Source of the DNA: Brevibacterium sp. S111
Lineage (GTDB): Bacteria; Actinomycetota; Actinomycetes; Actinomycetales; Brevibacteriaceae
Assembly (NCBI RefSeq): GCF_004745075.1
Contig: NZ_RHFH01000009.1
Coordinates: 142,061-206,060 of the forward strand
Length of the DNA stretch: 64,000 nt
Direction of reading: 5' to 3'
The position numbers and the translations under genes are program-made. The notes beneath the pieces were generated by a model, which was given only the letters and a program-made list of their open reading frames with translations, did no database searches and was not told the DNA's origin. Within the stretch, counting starts at the first letter, position 1; each line of letters starts with the position of its first letter. Below are positions 35,828 through 45,865 of the stretch, piece after piece.

Positions 35828-36736
35828 ATGACCGCAGTGTCCACTGCGACCGCAGCCACAGATCTCTATCCGACTCGCTCCGGCGAGACCACTGAGGTTC
35901 TCCCGCGCACGGGTCCGATCGTCTTCGGTTCCCCCGAAGACGGCCCCCTCGAGGCGGCGGAGCTCAAGCACTTCGAGGACACGGGCTATCTGACGATCGA
36001 TCAGCTCATCACCCCCGAAGAACTCAGACTCTTCACTGACGAGCTCCACAGGCTTTCGCACGACCCCGAGGTGAAGGCCGATGAGCGCACCGTCGTCGAA
36101 GCCGAGTCCGACGAGGTCCGGTCGATATTCGACATCCATCGCACCAATGAGATCTTCAGAAAGATCGCGAACGATCCGCGTCTCGTCGACCGCGCACGTC
36201 AGATCCTCGGAAGCGATGTCTATATCCATCAGAGCCGAATCAACTACAAGCCGGGATTCGTGGGTAAGGAGTTCTCCTGGCATTCGGACTTCGAGACCTG
36301 GCATGCCGAGGACGGAATGCCCGCTCCGCGCGCGGTGAGTCTCTCGCTGTCGCTGACGGACAACTACTCATACAATGGTCCGCTGATGATCATGCCCGGC
36401 TCGCACAAGCGCTACATCAGCTGTGTGGGAGGCACTCCCGAGGACAACTATCGGAAGTCGCTCATCATGCAGGGTGCAGGCACCCCGGATCGTCAGACTC
36501 TCACTGATTTCGCCGACGCATACGGCATCGACGTGCTTGAAGGTGCGGCCGGCGGAGCGATCATGTTCGACTCCAACTGCATGCATGCGTCGAACGGCAA
36601 CGTCACTCCGTTCTCGCGCTCGAATATCTTCATCGTGTACAACTCGGTGGAGAATGCCTGCGTGGAGCCCTACGCCGCGCCGAAGCCGCGTCCGGAGTTC
36701 GTCGGCAGCACGGACTTCACGCCTGCCGGCCGTTGA
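35828..36736 (+). CDS. ectD: Ectoine 5-hydroxylase
   Basis: This 302-residue Fe(II)/2-oxoglutarate dioxygenase converts ectoine to 5-hydroxyectoine. The EctD signature region YIHQSRINYKPGFVGKEF leads into SWHSDFETWHAEDG, with the first iron His and the Asp. The distal iron His is in NCMHASNGN near residue 250. GAAGGAAGGA precedes the ATG. It is separated from ectC by a strong terminator, which suggests its own promoter or read-through control. Confidence 0.96.
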   Translation: MTAVSTATAATDLYPTRSGETTEVLPRTGPIVFGSPEDGPLEAAELKHFEDTGYLTIDQLITPEELRLFTDELHRLSHDPEVKADERTVVEAESDEVRSIFDIHRTNEIFRKIANDPRLVDRARQILGSDVYIHQSRINYKPGFVGKEFSWHSDFETWHAEDGMPAPRAVSLSLSLTDNYSYNGPLMIMPGSHKRYISCVGGTPEDNYRKSLIMQGAGTPDRQTLTDFADAYGIDVLEGAAGGAIMFDSNCMHASNGNVTPFSRSNIFIVYNSVENACVEPYAAPKPRPEFVGSTDFTPAGR

Positions 36737-36820
36737 CGCCTCGCGCGCAAAGAATTCGGCCGCTGATGCCTCGCGCATGCCTGACACAGGCCGTGGAGTG
36801 AGCGCATCAGCACAAGTGGG

Positions 36821-36848
36821 GCCCGGTGCCGCAGTAGCGGCGCCGGGC
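36821..36848 (+). terminator. Terminator after ectD
   Basis: GCCCGGTGCCGC (36821-36832) pairs with GCGGCGCCGGGC (36837-36848) with one G-T pair and a 4-base loop; TCCTTTGC follows. It lies 85 bases after the ectD stop. Confidence 0.6.
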
Positions 36849-36916
36849 TCCTTTGCACTCTCGGAGGAACTCGACGCATCGCGACTACTCGATGATCCTC
36901 AGGTCTGTCCCCCGCA

Positions 36917-37018
36917 TCACCCCGCGGGATCCTTCGAATGATCCGATGGACCGGCCGTGACCGACCAGCCGGTCGCCTCGGCGAGGATGTCCGCCAATTC
37001 CGAGCGGTCAACACTCAT
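36917..37018 (-). CDS. 33-residue small ORF with a perfect Shine-Dalgarno site
   Basis: ATG 37018 is preceded by AGGAGG at exactly 5 bases, the strongest ribosome-binding site in the window. The frame encodes a soluble 33-residue peptide beginning MSVDRSELADILAEATGW and ends at TGA 36917-36919. It follows the AGCS symporter gene on the same strand, after a strong hairpin. There are no membrane segments, so it is not like the known small subunits of amino-acid importers. The function is unknown. Confidence 0.45.
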   Translation of the reverse strand: MSVDRSELADILAEATGWSVTAGPSDHSKDPAG

Positions 37019-37051
37019 CGGAACCTCCTGTTGAAATCCGGGGTGTGAATA

Positions 37052-37088
37052 CACGTCGGGCGCTCCCGTGTACGGGGCGCCCGACGTG
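37052..37088. terminator. Near-perfect palindromic terminator after the symporter
   Basis: CACGTCGGGCGC (37052-37063) pairs with GCGCCCGACGTG (37077-37088), and the interval CCCGT/ACGGG extends the stem to about 17 bp. It lies 27 bases past the stop of the leftward symporter gene. Confidence 0.7.
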
Positions 37089-37114
37089 CTAGTTGGAGCA
37101 GAATGCTCGCGGCA

Positions 37115-38608
37115 TCACTCGCTGTCGGAGCGTACCTTCTTGCCGCGATCCTGCCAGAATTTCGTCGTGGTGACCTCGTCCTCACCGTCCCAGGCGTCGA
37201 CGTCGGTGTTGATGTACTTGAAGGTCGGCAGGTCGGTGCGCCGGAAGATCGGTTCCTGTCCGGCACGACGCTGGTCCGTGTAGTTCTTCAGGATTCGGAA
37301 CACCAGTGGCGAGAGCATGAGCAGGGCGAACAGGTTGATCAGCGCCATGATCGCCATGAAGATGTCTGCCGCACTCCAGACGATGTCGAGCGCCGCGATG
37401 GACCCGATGAATACGGCCACCATGACAATGACCTGGTAGACGCGCAGCGCCGTTCTGCTCGTCGTCAGGTGCTCGATATTGGCCTCGCCGTAGTAGTAGT
37501 TGCCGAGGATCGACGAGAACGCGAAGAGGAAGATCGCGAAGGTGAGGAAGTGGATGGCCCATTGGCCAAGCTGTCCGCTCAGCGCGGTCTGGGTCAGCTG
37601 CATGCCTTCGGCCGAGCTGCCGTACTCGGGGTTTGACAGCAGGATGATGAACGCGGTGATTGAGCACACGAGGATCGTGTCGAAGTACACGCCGAGCGCC
37701 TGCACGAAGCCCTGCTTGGCCGGGTGAGAAGCCGAGGCGGTCGCCGCGGCGTTCGGCACCGAGCCGATGCCGGCCTCATTGGAGAACAGGCCGCGCTGCA
37801 CGCCGACGAGCATGATCGAGCCGATCGCTCCGCCGGAGATCGAATGCATGCTGAATGCGTCGGTGAAGATGGTGCCGATCATCCCCGGAACGGCTTCGAT
37901 GTTCATCGCCACGACGATGATCCCGACGATGAGGTACACGCCGGCCATGATCGGCACGAGGTAGGCGGAGACGTTCGAGATGCGCTTGGCTCCACCGGCG
38001 AAGATCGCATAAGCGCCGAGGGCGATGACCAGTCCGGTGATCGCGGTGAACATGAAGTTGGAATCTTCGACGCCGAATGATGTTCCCACCGCGTCGACGA
38101 TGGAGTTCGACTGCACCGTGTTGAAGACGATGCCGTAGGTGATGGCCACGATCACCGCGAAGATCAGCCCGAGCTTCTTCATCTTCAGCCCGTGCCTGAT
38201 GTAGTACGCCGGACCTCCACGGAAGTTCGGGCCGTCCTTGAGCTTGTAGAGCTGTCCGAGGGCGGACTCGGCGAAGGCCGTGGCACCGCCGACGATCGCT
38301 GTCAGCCACATCCAGAACATCGCGCCGGGACCGCCGAGCGAGATCGCCAGTGCCACACCGGCGATGTTCGCTGTGCCCACGCGGGAGGCAGCGGAGATGG
38401 AGAAGGCGCGGAACGGAGAGATGTTCCGATTGCCCTCGGGGTCCCGTCCACCGGGTTCGACCAGCGTGCGGAACATCTCGGGCAGCAGCCGCAGCTGGAC
38501 CACGCCCGTGCGGATGGTGAAATACAGGCCCGTGGGGATCAGGACCGCAACGAGAATGTATGACGAGAATGTGTCGATACTGTCAAAGGCGCTCTGGAGC
38601 ATCTCCAT
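37115..38608 (-). CDS. AGCS-family alanine/glycine:Na+ symporter
   Basis: This 497-residue inner-membrane transporter has about eleven hydrophobic segments. Seen: GGRDPEGNRNISPFRAFSIS, ASRVGTANIAGVALAI, GGPGAMFWMWLTA, RGGPAYYIRHGL and GLFSNEAGIGSVPNAAATA, all hallmarks of the AGCS (AlsT/AgcS) family. It couples uptake of alanine or glycine to Na+. GAAGGAG lies before the ATG. With gcvPTH-sdaA and the ectoine genes close by, glycine supply is a plausible job. Confidence 0.92.
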   Translation of the reverse strand: MEMLQSAFDSIDTFSSYILVAVLIPTGLYFTIRTGVVQLRLLPEMFRTLVEPGGRDPEGNRNISPFRAFSISAASRVGTANIAGVALAISLGGPGAMFWMWLTAIVGGATAFAESALGQLYKLKDGPNFRGGPAYYIRHGLKMKKLGLIFAVIVAITYGIVFNTVQSNSIVDAVGTSFGVEDSNFMFTAITGLVIALGAYAIFAGGAKRISNVSAYLVPIMAGVYLIVGIIVVAMNIEAVPGMIGTIFTDAFSMHSISGGAIGSIMLVGVQRGLFSNEAGIGSVPNAAATASASHPAKQGFVQALGVYFDTILVCSITAFIILLSNPEYGSSAEGMQLTQTALSGQLGQWAIHFLTFAIFLFAFSSILGNYYYGEANIEHLTTSRTALRVYQVIVMVAVFIGSIAALDIVWSAADIFMAIMALINLFALLMLSPLVFRILKNYTDQRRAGQEPIFRRTDLPTFKYINTDVDAWDGEDEVTTTKFWQDRGKKVRSDSE

Positions 38609-38874
38609 CGAACTGTGTCTCCTTCATCTGGCAATGCGTTGTGGGTCCTGCCCGGCGACAGCACGGGTTCCACCTGTCTTCCACCTCAGTCTGCCACTTA
38701 TGCCCAACGCAGCCAGCCCTCAGGGGGTGCAAATCCATGATTCACGTCCCGTCCACCTGCCCATCATCGGGAACTTGCTCGCCGAGACTATTCTGGCCGC
38801 CATTGCACTCAATGCTCGGACGTCGTCACGACGCCTTGTGGCCACCCCGGAAGTCTCCGCAGAGGAGTTCTGAA

Positions 38875-39753
38875 ATGCCCATCACCCTTCTCACCCCCAC
38901 CGCCGAACCCGCGCCTCGCCGCTCGAGGGCGAGGACCCATCGCCCCGATGATCAGTCTGCAGCCGTGCCCGATCCCGCCCGGGTCCGCGTCCCGCCCCTG
39001 GTCATCGCCCACCGCGGCGCGTCGGCGAACTGGCCGGAGAACACGATCCCCGCATTCATGGCCGGCATCGACCAGGGGGCTGACATGATCGAGACCGACG
39101 TGCACATGAGCGCCGATGGTGAGCTCGTCATCATGCACGACGCGACCGTCGACCGCACCACCGACGCCCGCACGCTCTACCCGAATCGCACCGACCGGTC
39201 CATCGGCGGGATGAACGCCGCGCAGATCGCCACGCTCGATGCCGGCGGATGGAAGGGGGAGGAGTTCGCGGGGATCCGTGTGCCGCGCCTCGCCGAGGTG
39301 CTCACCCTCGTCCACGACACACGCACCGGCCTGCTGCTCGAGGTCAAACATCCCGAACGCTATCCGGGAATCGCCGCAGCGATCGTGTCCGCCCTGCGCG
39401 CTCTGCCGAACTATCTCGACCGGGCCCTGGCCGCAGGCATGCTCGTCGTCCAGTCGGCGAACTGGGCGTTCATCCGCGAATTCCACGCCCTGGCACCCGA
39501 GGTCCCCGTCGGGGTGCTCGGCCGCCCGTGCCCGGATGAACTCGAGGACTTCGCCGAATGGGTCGACCAGATCAACCCCGAATTCTGCGCCGCCGACCCG
39601 GAATTCCTCATGATGATCCACGAGCTCGGCATGTCGAGCCTGGTGTGGACGGTCGACGAGCCCGCGGGGATGGATCGTGCCATCGACATCGGTGCCGACG
39701 GCATCATCACGAACACCCCCGACCGCCTCGTCGACATCGTCGAAGCCCTCTGA
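38875..39753 (+). CDS. Glycerophosphodiester phosphodiesterase
   Basis: This 292-residue enzyme splits glycerophosphodiesters to sn-glycerol 3-phosphate and an alcohol. Signature blocks are IAHRGASANWPENTIPAF near residue 42, IETDVHMSADGELVIMHDAT near 70 and LLLEVKHPERYP near 150. A 40-residue polar N-terminal extension lacks a signal peptide, so it is probably cytoplasmic (UgpQ-like). AGAGGAG precedes the ATG. It is divergent from the symporter gene. Confidence 0.92.
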   Translation: MPITLLTPTAEPAPRRSRARTHRPDDQSAAVPDPARVRVPPLVIAHRGASANWPENTIPAFMAGIDQGADMIETDVHMSADGELVIMHDATVDRTTDARTLYPNRTDRSIGGMNAAQIATLDAGGWKGEEFAGIRVPRLAEVLTLVHDTRTGLLLEVKHPERYPGIAAAIVSALRALPNYLDRALAAGMLVVQSANWAFIREFHALAPEVPVGVLGRPCPDELEDFAEWVDQINPEFCAADPEFLMMIHELGMSSLVWTVDEPAGMDRAIDIGADGIITNTPDRLVDIVEAL

Positions 39754-39757
39754 ACTC

Positions 39758-39837
39758 CAGGATGCGAGGGCTCAGAGCGCAGCCCTCAGCGCAACAGGAC
39801 GCGAAGGCTCAGAGCGTCACGATGCGAGGGCCCGGCC
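39758..39837 (+). repeat. Degenerate repeats of GATGCGAGGGCTCAGAGCG
   Basis: Three related units begin at 39761, 39798 and 39821 (the last partial), with a broken copy in between. They fill the short gap between convergent genes. Confidence 0.75.
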
Positions 39838-39841
39838 ACGG

Positions 39842-40294
39842 TCATTCGTGGGGTGCGCGGGCCACGTGGCTGAGCTCCGTCTCCCACGTCGAGGGATCGG
39901 TCACGGGGAAGGACCGCCCGGTGACCTCCTCGGCGAGGATCCGGATGAAGTGATTCTTCGTTCCCGGCTGCAGCGGGGACACGTCGAGGGAGACGGTGTC
40001 GCGCAGCTCGTCGGGAGCACTGATCGTCTTCGCATCGCCCTTGACGATGACGCTGAACGCGGTGCCCGCCTCAAGCCCGTCGATCTCGAAGGCGACGCGC
40101 GGGCGGCTGCGGATGGCGTCGACCTTGGTGCCCTCTCCGGTGCGGATGACGAGCGCGGAATGTTCGACGACGAAGTTCACCGGGAAGATCTCCGGGGCCT
40201 CGTCGACGATGACGGCAAGGCGGCCGACAGAAGTCGATCGCAGGCGTTCCCAGCATTCCTTGGCATCGAGCGTCCAGGTTGATTCGGCGTTCAT
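39842..40294 (-). CDS. Pyridoxamine 5'-phosphate oxidase-like FMN-binding protein
   Basis: This 150-residue split-barrel protein belongs to the PNPOx-like group. CWERLRSTSVGRLAVIVDEAPEI typed N-terminus, FPVNFVVEHSALVIRTGEGTK and VAFEIDG are the family's flavin-contact blocks. Such proteins bind FMN or F420 and reduce small molecules; the substrate is unknown. GGGAGG six bases before the ATG supports the start. It converges on the phosphodiesterase gene. Confidence 0.85.
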   Translation of the reverse strand: MNAESTWTLDAKECWERLRSTSVGRLAVIVDEAPEIFPVNFVVEHSALVIRTGEGTKVDAIRSRPRVAFEIDGLEAGTAFSVIVKGDAKTISAPDELRDTVSLDVSPLQPGTKNHFIRILAEEVTGRSFPVTDPSTWETELSHVARAPHE

Positions 40295-40432
40295 CGTCGG
40301 CCTCCCGTTCGGCAGGGGCGGATACCGGAAGCGGCACCCTCACCACTGATTTCTACATATTGTAGAAGAATGTCGCGGGCAGGGGAAGAGGGTGCCGCCA
40401 ATCGGATCGCACGGTCTCAGGAACGCGCTCAC

Positions 40433-40462
40433 CCTCACCGAGGCGGCCCCGCCTCGGCGAGG
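40433..40462. terminator. Inverted pair of the GCCGAGGCGG word
   Basis: CCTCACCGAGGCGG (40433-40446) and CCGCCTCGGCGAGG (40449-40462) match at 13 of 14 positions. It lies just past the stop of the leftward membrane-protein gene and probably ends its transcript. Confidence 0.6.
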
Positions 40463-40467
40463 TGCGT

Positions 40468-41466
40468 TCACTTCGGGTCGGCGGGGGCCTTCCGGCGCTG
40501 CGTCACCGCGTCGAAGGTGATGACCGCGAGACCGAAACTGCCGATCGTGAACACGAGCAGGCCCACCGGCCCGAATGGGTAGCCGCCGCCGAGGCCGGCG
40601 CCGAAGTCGACGGAGGTGATGGCGTACTGGCGGCAGAGGTAGAGGCCCGCGGCGATCGTGAGGAAGGTGAGGGTGTGCGCCAGGTGAGGGCGGGTGCGGC
40701 TGAGGTCGCGTCCCACGGCCGGCTGCTCTGCCGGCAGTGAGCGGGCGACCGCGACCGCGCGGAGAGCATAGACCGCGGCGACAGAGCCGAGGGCTGCGGC
40801 AACGGCGCCGATAACATCACCGGACTGCGACAGCAATGGTTCAGCCGTGATCGGCTGGCGCAGAATCCACACGACGATGATGACGGCGACCACGGCGAAG
40901 AGGACGATCGCGGCGGCTCTGCCGCTGCGGGCCGCACGCTGCTCGAGGCGTCCTGTGTCTGTGCCGGCGGAGTCCGCGTCGACGTCTGTGCCACCGAGCG
41001 CAGCCCCGACTCGTGAGACCGTGACGGCCAGAACCTGGGCGACGATCAGCGGATAGATGAGGTCGGCGATGAAGTGAACAAGGCGGACGATGGCGAAGAA
41101 TCGTGATTCGACTTCGACGCTCGTGAACTGACCGGTGAAGACCGCGGCCAGAGCGGCGAACGCGAAGTAGAAGACGGTGATGACGAGGAAGACGCTGCGC
41201 GGAATCGACTTCAGGCTGCGCCCGAGGAGGACGGCGGCGACTCCGGCGACGAGGACGAGCACGATCTGGGCGAGACGGAGATCGGTCCCGCCGAAACCAG
41301 CCGAAGGCAGGGCCGTGCCCGCCATCTTCGAACCGATCCAGGTCGCGATGAAGACGACGAAAGCGCCGACCGTGATCGACAGAGTCTTGTCGTCCACGGG
41401 TGCGGGAGCGGTCTGCGGAGCCTCATCGTCTGCGGCTCCCGTGGCATCGTTCGGGGTTGGGCTCAT
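40468..41466 (-). CDS. Multi-TM membrane protein of unknown function
   Basis: The protein has 332 residues with about eight hydrophobic segments and a polar N-terminus of 35 residues. I start at ATG 41466 (MSPTPNDATG); upstream codons are not protein-like. A Pro/Asp-rich loop near residue 165-185 splits it into two halves. I recognise no family. No motif for catalysis or transport stands out. Confidence 0.75.
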   Translation of the reverse strand: MSPTPNDATGAADDEAPQTAPAPVDDKTLSITVGAFVVFIATWIGSKMAGTALPSAGFGGTDLRLAQIVLVLVAGVAAVLLGRSLKSIPRSVFLVITVFYFAFAALAAVFTGQFTSVEVESRFFAIVRLVHFIADLIYPLIVAQVLAVTVSRVGAALGGTDVDADSAGTDTGRLEQRAARSGRAAAIVLFAVVAVIIVVWILRQPITAEPLLSQSGDVIGAVAAALGSVAAVYALRAVAVARSLPAEQPAVGRDLSRTRPHLAHTLTFLTIAAGLYLCRQYAITSVDFGAGLGGGYPFGPVGLLVFTIGSFGLAVITFDAVTQRRKAPADPK

Positions 41467-41566
41467 GCCGTCATGATTCCATAAAGCCAGGTACCTTGCT
41501 ATTTTCGATGGGCGGTTTCCGTGGTCGGGCCTCGCCCCGACCCGCGGGAAGTGAGACGCTGGGGGC

Positions 41567-44014
41567 ATGCCGAACGAACTCGCTGCCTCAACCAGCCCCT
41601 ACCTCCGCGCGCATGCCGACAACCCAGTGGACTGGCGGATGTGGACGCCGGAAACCCTCGCCGAGGCGGCCCGCCGAGACGTTCCCCTGCTCATCTCGAT
41701 CGGGTACTCCACCTGCCACTGGTGCCACGTCATGGCACATGAGTCCTTTGAGGATGAGGCGGTCGCGAAGCTGATGAACGACCGGTTCGTTCCGATCAAG
41801 ATCGACCGCGAGGAACTGCCGGACATCGACTCGAACTATATGAACGCGCTCCAGGCGATGACCGGGCAGGGCGGATGGCCGATGACGATCTTCGCCACGC
41901 CCGCCGGCAGCCCCTTCTACGCCGGCACGTATTTCCCGCCGGCTCCGCGCGGGAAACTGCCCGCGTTCACCCAGGTGCTCACCGCGGTGTCCCAGACGTG
42001 GACGGATCGCCGTGATGAAGTCGATCAGATGACCCGGCGGATGGACCGCGGACTGGCCGAGATGGCCGATGCCGTGACGAGTGCGCTGCCCGCCGAGGCG
42101 GCCGCCGAGTCCCTGAGTCCCGAGGAGCTCGATTCCGCAGCCGCGGCGCTCCTCGATTCCTATGACCCGGCGTGGGGCGGGTTCGGCGGGGCGCCGAAGT
42201 TCCCGCCGATGATGAACGTGCTCCAACTCCTGGCCGCGTTCGTGCGGTTGGGTGGGACAGCCTCGGCGAGCGGTTCGGGTGGCTCCGACCCGGCGGGCGG
42301 GGACGGCGGCGCCGCCTCGGCGAGGGAATCGGACGACGGAGACGATGCCCACCCGATGGATCGGGTGCGCGCGGAGGGACGGCTCGGTTGGCTCGGCGCG
42401 GATGGGCACCTGACCGGGGAGCTCGTCCTCGACTGCCTCATCGCCGTCCGTGGGACGCTCGCGCGGATCGCCAGCGGCGGCATGCGTGACCAGGTGCGCG
42501 GCGGGATCGCCCGCTACAGCGTCGACCGGCAGTGGTTCGTGCCGCACTTCGAGAAGATGCTCTATGACAATGCCCTCTACCTGCGCGCCGTGGTCGCGTG
42601 GGCGAAGGTCGAACGCCGCCTCGACCCGAAGTCGAAATGGCTCGCACTGGCCGAACGAGAGATCGCTGACACCGCGAACTTCCTGGTGAGCGACTTGACG
42701 ACCGAAGGCGGCTGCATCGCGGCCCTCGACGCGGACTCGCTCAGCGAAGCAGGGGTGTCCGAGGAGGGCGCCGCCTACGTGTTCACCCCCGAGGAGTTCG
42801 CACAGGCCGGGCAGGCGGGTCTGCTCGGGCTCGTCGACTCGCCGGCCGGCGCGGAACTGTCCGGGCAGGTCGTCGCGGCCGTGCGCATCATCGACTGGCT
42901 CGGAATGGAGGACGTGCCCTTCGACGCCGATCATCCCGCGCCCTGGGACATCGAAGCGACACGACGCCAACGCGAAGTGCTCGCCGAGCTGCGGGCACGG
43001 CGTTCGCAGCCGGCCCGGGACGAGAAGATCATCACCGAATGGAATGCGCTGGCCGTCACCGCCCTCGCCGAGGCGGCGCTGTACACGGGTGCGGGTGCTG
43101 AGGATGCCGGTGGTGCGGATTCGGACGGTGCGGGCGCGGACGGTGCAGGGTCGGATGCTGCGGATCCGAGAGAGTGGGGCAGGACCGCACTGCGGTTCTG
43201 GGAAGCGATGCACGAACGGTTCGAGCGGACGGGGGCGTCCGATTCAGTGGACGCAGCCGGCTCGGCCGGGTTCGATGTGCGGCGCAGCTTCACCGACGGA
43301 GAGCCGGGCCCAGGACGGGGCGGGCTTGCCGATCGGGCGCAATTCATCACCGCTGGGATCACGGTCCGGCAATTGCCGGGCGGGGCCGCCTCGGTGCCGG
43401 TGAATGTCCTGGTCACAGCGAGTGCGCAGATGCTCGATGACTTCACCGCCGACAGTGAGGACGGGATCCTCGAGGTCGTCGATTCGCTCGGTGACGGAAT
43501 CATCGACGTGAAGTCGGCGGACCCGGTGGACAACACCGTCCCCTCGGGTCGGTCGGCAGCTGCCGAGGTCGTGCTGCTGCTCGCCGAACTCGGCGTCGAC
43601 GCGGTGGTGGGTGCAGATGCGTCCGCCGCGGCTGCGGGCGATGCGGGATCCGATGGCTCGGAGGCGACGAGCGGGAGTGCCCTGTTGGAGACGGGGAGGC
43701 TGCTCGAGCTGCGGGACCGACTCCTCGGCGTCTATCGGGCGCTGGCCGGTCAGGCTCCGCGCGGCTGCGGGCACGCACTCTGGCAGGCCGAACGGGCCCT
43801 CGGATCCGTGCGGGTCGCGACCACGGACGCCAGTCTGCGGGCAGCCGCGGCCCGGCACCCATCCCTCACCCTGCTCGCGGACTCGACCGGAGTGCCGGGA
43901 CCGGACGGCGGCGAGGTCGCCGTCCCCGCGGGGACAGCGATCGTCTGCCGGGGTACGTCGTGCTCCCTGCCGGTTGGGACTGCTGCCGAACTCTCGGCAC
44001 TGGTGGCCGGGTAA
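41567..44014 (+). CDS. Thioredoxin-domain DUF255 protein (YyaL/SPATA20-like)
   Basis: This 815-residue protein begins with the DUF255 thioredoxin-like domain: [17 protein letters not shown] and [17 protein letters not shown], with the CxxC near residue 50. An (alpha/alpha)6 barrel-like region follows, with [11 protein letters not shown] and [20 protein letters not shown]. The family is widespread and its biochemical role is unsettled. Several Ser/Gly/Ala/Asp-rich inserts (near residues 227-263 and 505-555) make it about 130 residues longer than typical. GGGGGC only weakly supports the ATG. Confidence 0.85.
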   Translation: MPNELAASTSPYLRAHADNPVDWRMWTPETLAEAARRDVPLLISIGYSTCHWCHVMAHESFEDEAVAKLMNDRFVPIKIDREELPDIDSNYMNALQAMTGQGGWPMTIFATPAGSPFYAGTYFPPAPRGKLPAFTQVLTAVSQTWTDRRDEVDQMTRRMDRGLAEMADAVTSALPAEAAAESLSPEELDSAAAALLDSYDPAWGGFGGAPKFPPMMNVLQLLAAFVRLGGTASASGSGGSDPAGGDGGAASARESDDGDDAHPMDRVRAEGRLGWLGADGHLTGELVLDCLIAVRGTLARIASGGMRDQVRGGIARYSVDRQWFVPHFEKMLYDNALYLRAVVAWAKVERRLDPKSKWLALAEREIADTANFLVSDLTTEGGCIAALDADSLSEAGVSEEGAAYVFTPEEFAQAGQAGLLGLVDSPAGAELSGQVVAAVRIIDWLGMEDVPFDADHPAPWDIEATRRQREVLAELRARRSQPARDEKIITEWNALAVTALAEAALYTGAGAEDAGGADSDGAGADGAGSDAADPREWGRTALRFWEAMHERFERTGASDSVDAAGSAGFDVRRSFTDGEPGPGRGGLADRAQFITAGITVRQLPGGAASVPVNVLVTASAQMLDDFTADSEDGILEVVDSLGDGIIDVKSADPVDNTVPSGRSAAAEVVLLLAELGVDAVVGADASAAAAGDAGSDGSEATSGSALLETGRLLELRDRLLGVYRALAGQAPRGCGHALWQAERALGSVRVATTDASLRAAAARHPSLTLLADSTGVPGPDGGEVAVPAGTAIVCRGTSCSLPVGTAAELSALVAG

Positions 44015-44033
44015 CCGAGCCGGACGGGTAGCC

Positions 44034-44102
44034 GAGTTCAGCGGAAAGCCGAGCTCGACGGATTGCTGAGCCGGACGGATTGCTGAGTTCAGCGGAAAGC
44101 CG
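44034..44102. repeat. Interleaved direct repeats in a convergent gap
   Basis: GAGTTCAGCGGAAAGCCG occurs at 44034-44051 and 44085-44102. GACGGATTGCTGAG occurs at 44057-44070 and 44074-44087. The gap lies between two convergent genes. Confidence 0.85.
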
Positions 44103-44121
44103 CGCGTCGCCTCGGGGACGG

Positions 44122-45834
44122 TCAGCTTTCCAGGCGGAGCTCGCGGTAGCGGTTGAGGGCGGCGGCGATCTCCTGCGCGCGGGGCCGGGTCAGATGGCCC
44201 GGGTGGTCGCGGTGGCCGGTGACTGCGTCGATGCCTTGGGCGTCGAGCATGCTCTCGAGCTCGGTGAGGGCTGTGGTCAGCGAGGTGCGTCCGTCGAAGA
44301 CCTCAGCGAGGTGCTCGAGCGACTCGGCGACCCCGGCGGTCTGCTGGGCGTCGACGAGCTGAGCGACGGCGATGAGGTCGATGAAGCTGCGGCCGAACTG
44401 GATTCGATCGGAGCCCTTCGCACGGGCCGACTTCGTCTTCGACGATGGGCGCAGGGCCCGGGCCGTCGGTACGCGCGGTGACGTGACGAAACCGGGGTCG
44501 GACGCGTCCGAATCCGTGGCGAGGCCGTGGGCGGTGACACCGACGAGACGGTGCGCTTCTTCGGTGACCTCGCGGGGGACATAGGCATCGAGAGCGATGA
44601 CGTGATCGGCGACCTCGAAGAACGCACTCGACCCGCCGGCGACGAGCACCGTGGAGACGCCCTGCCTGGTCAGCAGGGGGCGGACGCGGTCGACGAACGG
44701 GGTGATCGGCTCCCGCTCGGCAGGAATGAGGTTCCGCATGCGCTCGTCGCGGATCATGAAGTTCGTCGCCGAGGTGTCCTCGTCGATGAGCAGGGTCTGC
44801 GCCCCGGCTTCGACCGCTTCGACGAGGTTGGCCGCCTGTGAGGTCGACCCGCTCGCGTTCGTCGTCGAGAACGATCTCGTGTCAGTCCCCGACGGTAGGT
44901 TGTTGATGAACGCCGAGATGTCGTCGCCGGTCACGGCCCGACCGTCCTCGGCTCGGATGGAGGTGGCAGAAGGGTCGCTGATGACCCACTCGCGTCCGTC
45001 GCCCGCGATATGCGGGTAGACACCGCGTTCGAGAGCGCGCAGAATCGTCGACTTGCCGTGGTACCCGCCGCCGACGATGACGGTGACACCACGGGGAATG
45101 CCCATACCGGTGAGGCTGCGCCCGCTCGACAGATCGACCGTGTGCTCGAGTTCCGGAGGGGAGGTGAAGGAGACTGCAGTCTCGACATCCATCGGCCGGT
45201 CCGAATCCCCGGAGACACGCGGCAGGACCGCACCATTGCCGATGAATCCGACCAGCTCGACCTCGCCGAGGTGATCGCGCAGTTCCAACTGATCCCTGTG
45301 CAGCTGGACGTGCGCCTCCAGGGCGTGGGCGGACGGGGAGCCGGAAGCCGGCCAGCGGTCGAAGAGGAACAGTGCTTCGGCGAGCTTCGGAAGGTCGCGG
45401 GTGAGGATGTCGGCGGCCTGATGGCCGAGGATGCGCCGACCGCGGGCCGGCAGATTGACCAGCAGTCGTGCCTCGAAGCCGGCATCGTCGATGAGGATGT
45501 TCGTCCTCTCGAGGATCTCCTGGCCCGGCTGACCGAGGATGAGGGCGCGCTGTTTGAGGTCTGCGAGGATCATGTTGCCGGCCCGCAGAAGATAGTCGGC
45601 CGCAGCGATCCGGTCGGCACGATCGGTGGTCAGTTCCGGCGGGAGCTTGGCATCGGCCCGGTCGACTCGGACGCGGACCTTCGACGGTGACGCGAAGGGA
45701 TCGGCCTGGACGCGGTCGATGAAAAGCGTCACCGGTCCGAAGCTGTAACGGCCGCGGATCTGCTTGAGATTGCCGTAGCTGCGACCGTCGAGGCTGTGCA
45801 GAGTGGATGCGAGATTCGACTGACGTGAACTCAT
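44122..45834 (-). CDS. ABC-class P-loop ATPase (ABC_ATPase family)
   Basis: This 570-residue protein belongs to a soluble bacterial family of ABC-class ATPases without transporter partners. The P-loop VIVGGGYHGKST lies near residue 255 and a Walker-B-like TLLIDEDTSATNF near 345. N-terminal SYGNLKQIRGRY and RADRIAAADYLLR blocks are typical. ATG 45834 is 7 bases from TAGCAT on the minus strand, suggesting a leaderless start; ATG 45843 would add three residues. The role is unknown; RNA or DNA handling has been suspected for relatives. Confidence 0.85.
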   Translation of the reverse strand: MSSRQSNLASTLHSLDGRSYGNLKQIRGRYSFGPVTLFIDRVQADPFASPSKVRVRVDRADAKLPPELTTDRADRIAAADYLLRAGNMILADLKQRALILGQPGQEILERTNILIDDAGFEARLLVNLPARGRRILGHQAADILTRDLPKLAEALFLFDRWPASGSPSAHALEAHVQLHRDQLELRDHLGEVELVGFIGNGAVLPRVSGDSDRPMDVETAVSFTSPPELEHTVDLSSGRSLTGMGIPRGVTVIVGGGYHGKSTILRALERGVYPHIAGDGREWVISDPSATSIRAEDGRAVTGDDISAFINNLPSGTDTRSFSTTNASGSTSQAANLVEAVEAGAQTLLIDEDTSATNFMIRDERMRNLIPAEREPITPFVDRVRPLLTRQGVSTVLVAGGSSAFFEVADHVIALDAYVPREVTEEAHRLVGVTAHGLATDSDASDPGFVTSPRVPTARALRPSSKTKSARAKGSDRIQFGRSFIDLIAVAQLVDAQQTAGVAESLEHLAEVFDGRTSLTTALTELESMLDAQGIDAVTGHRDHPGHLTRPRAQEIAAALNRYRELRLES

Positions 45835-45865
45835 TGGACACATGCTACTGGTCGGAGATGACTGC

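Noticed and set aside
36917..37018. Fragment of an acyl carrier protein
   Set aside because: LADILAEATGW resembles the first helix of ACP, but no DSL motif or later helices follow in any frame.
36917..37018. Small membrane subunit of the symporter (MetS-like)
   Set aside because: The peptide has no hydrophobic segment, and MetS-type subunits accompany NSS rather than AGCS transporters.
44122..45834. ABC transporter ATPase
   Set aside because: The P-loop is in the middle of a 570-residue protein without an LSGGQ signature or permease genes; it fits the stand-alone ABC_ATPase family.
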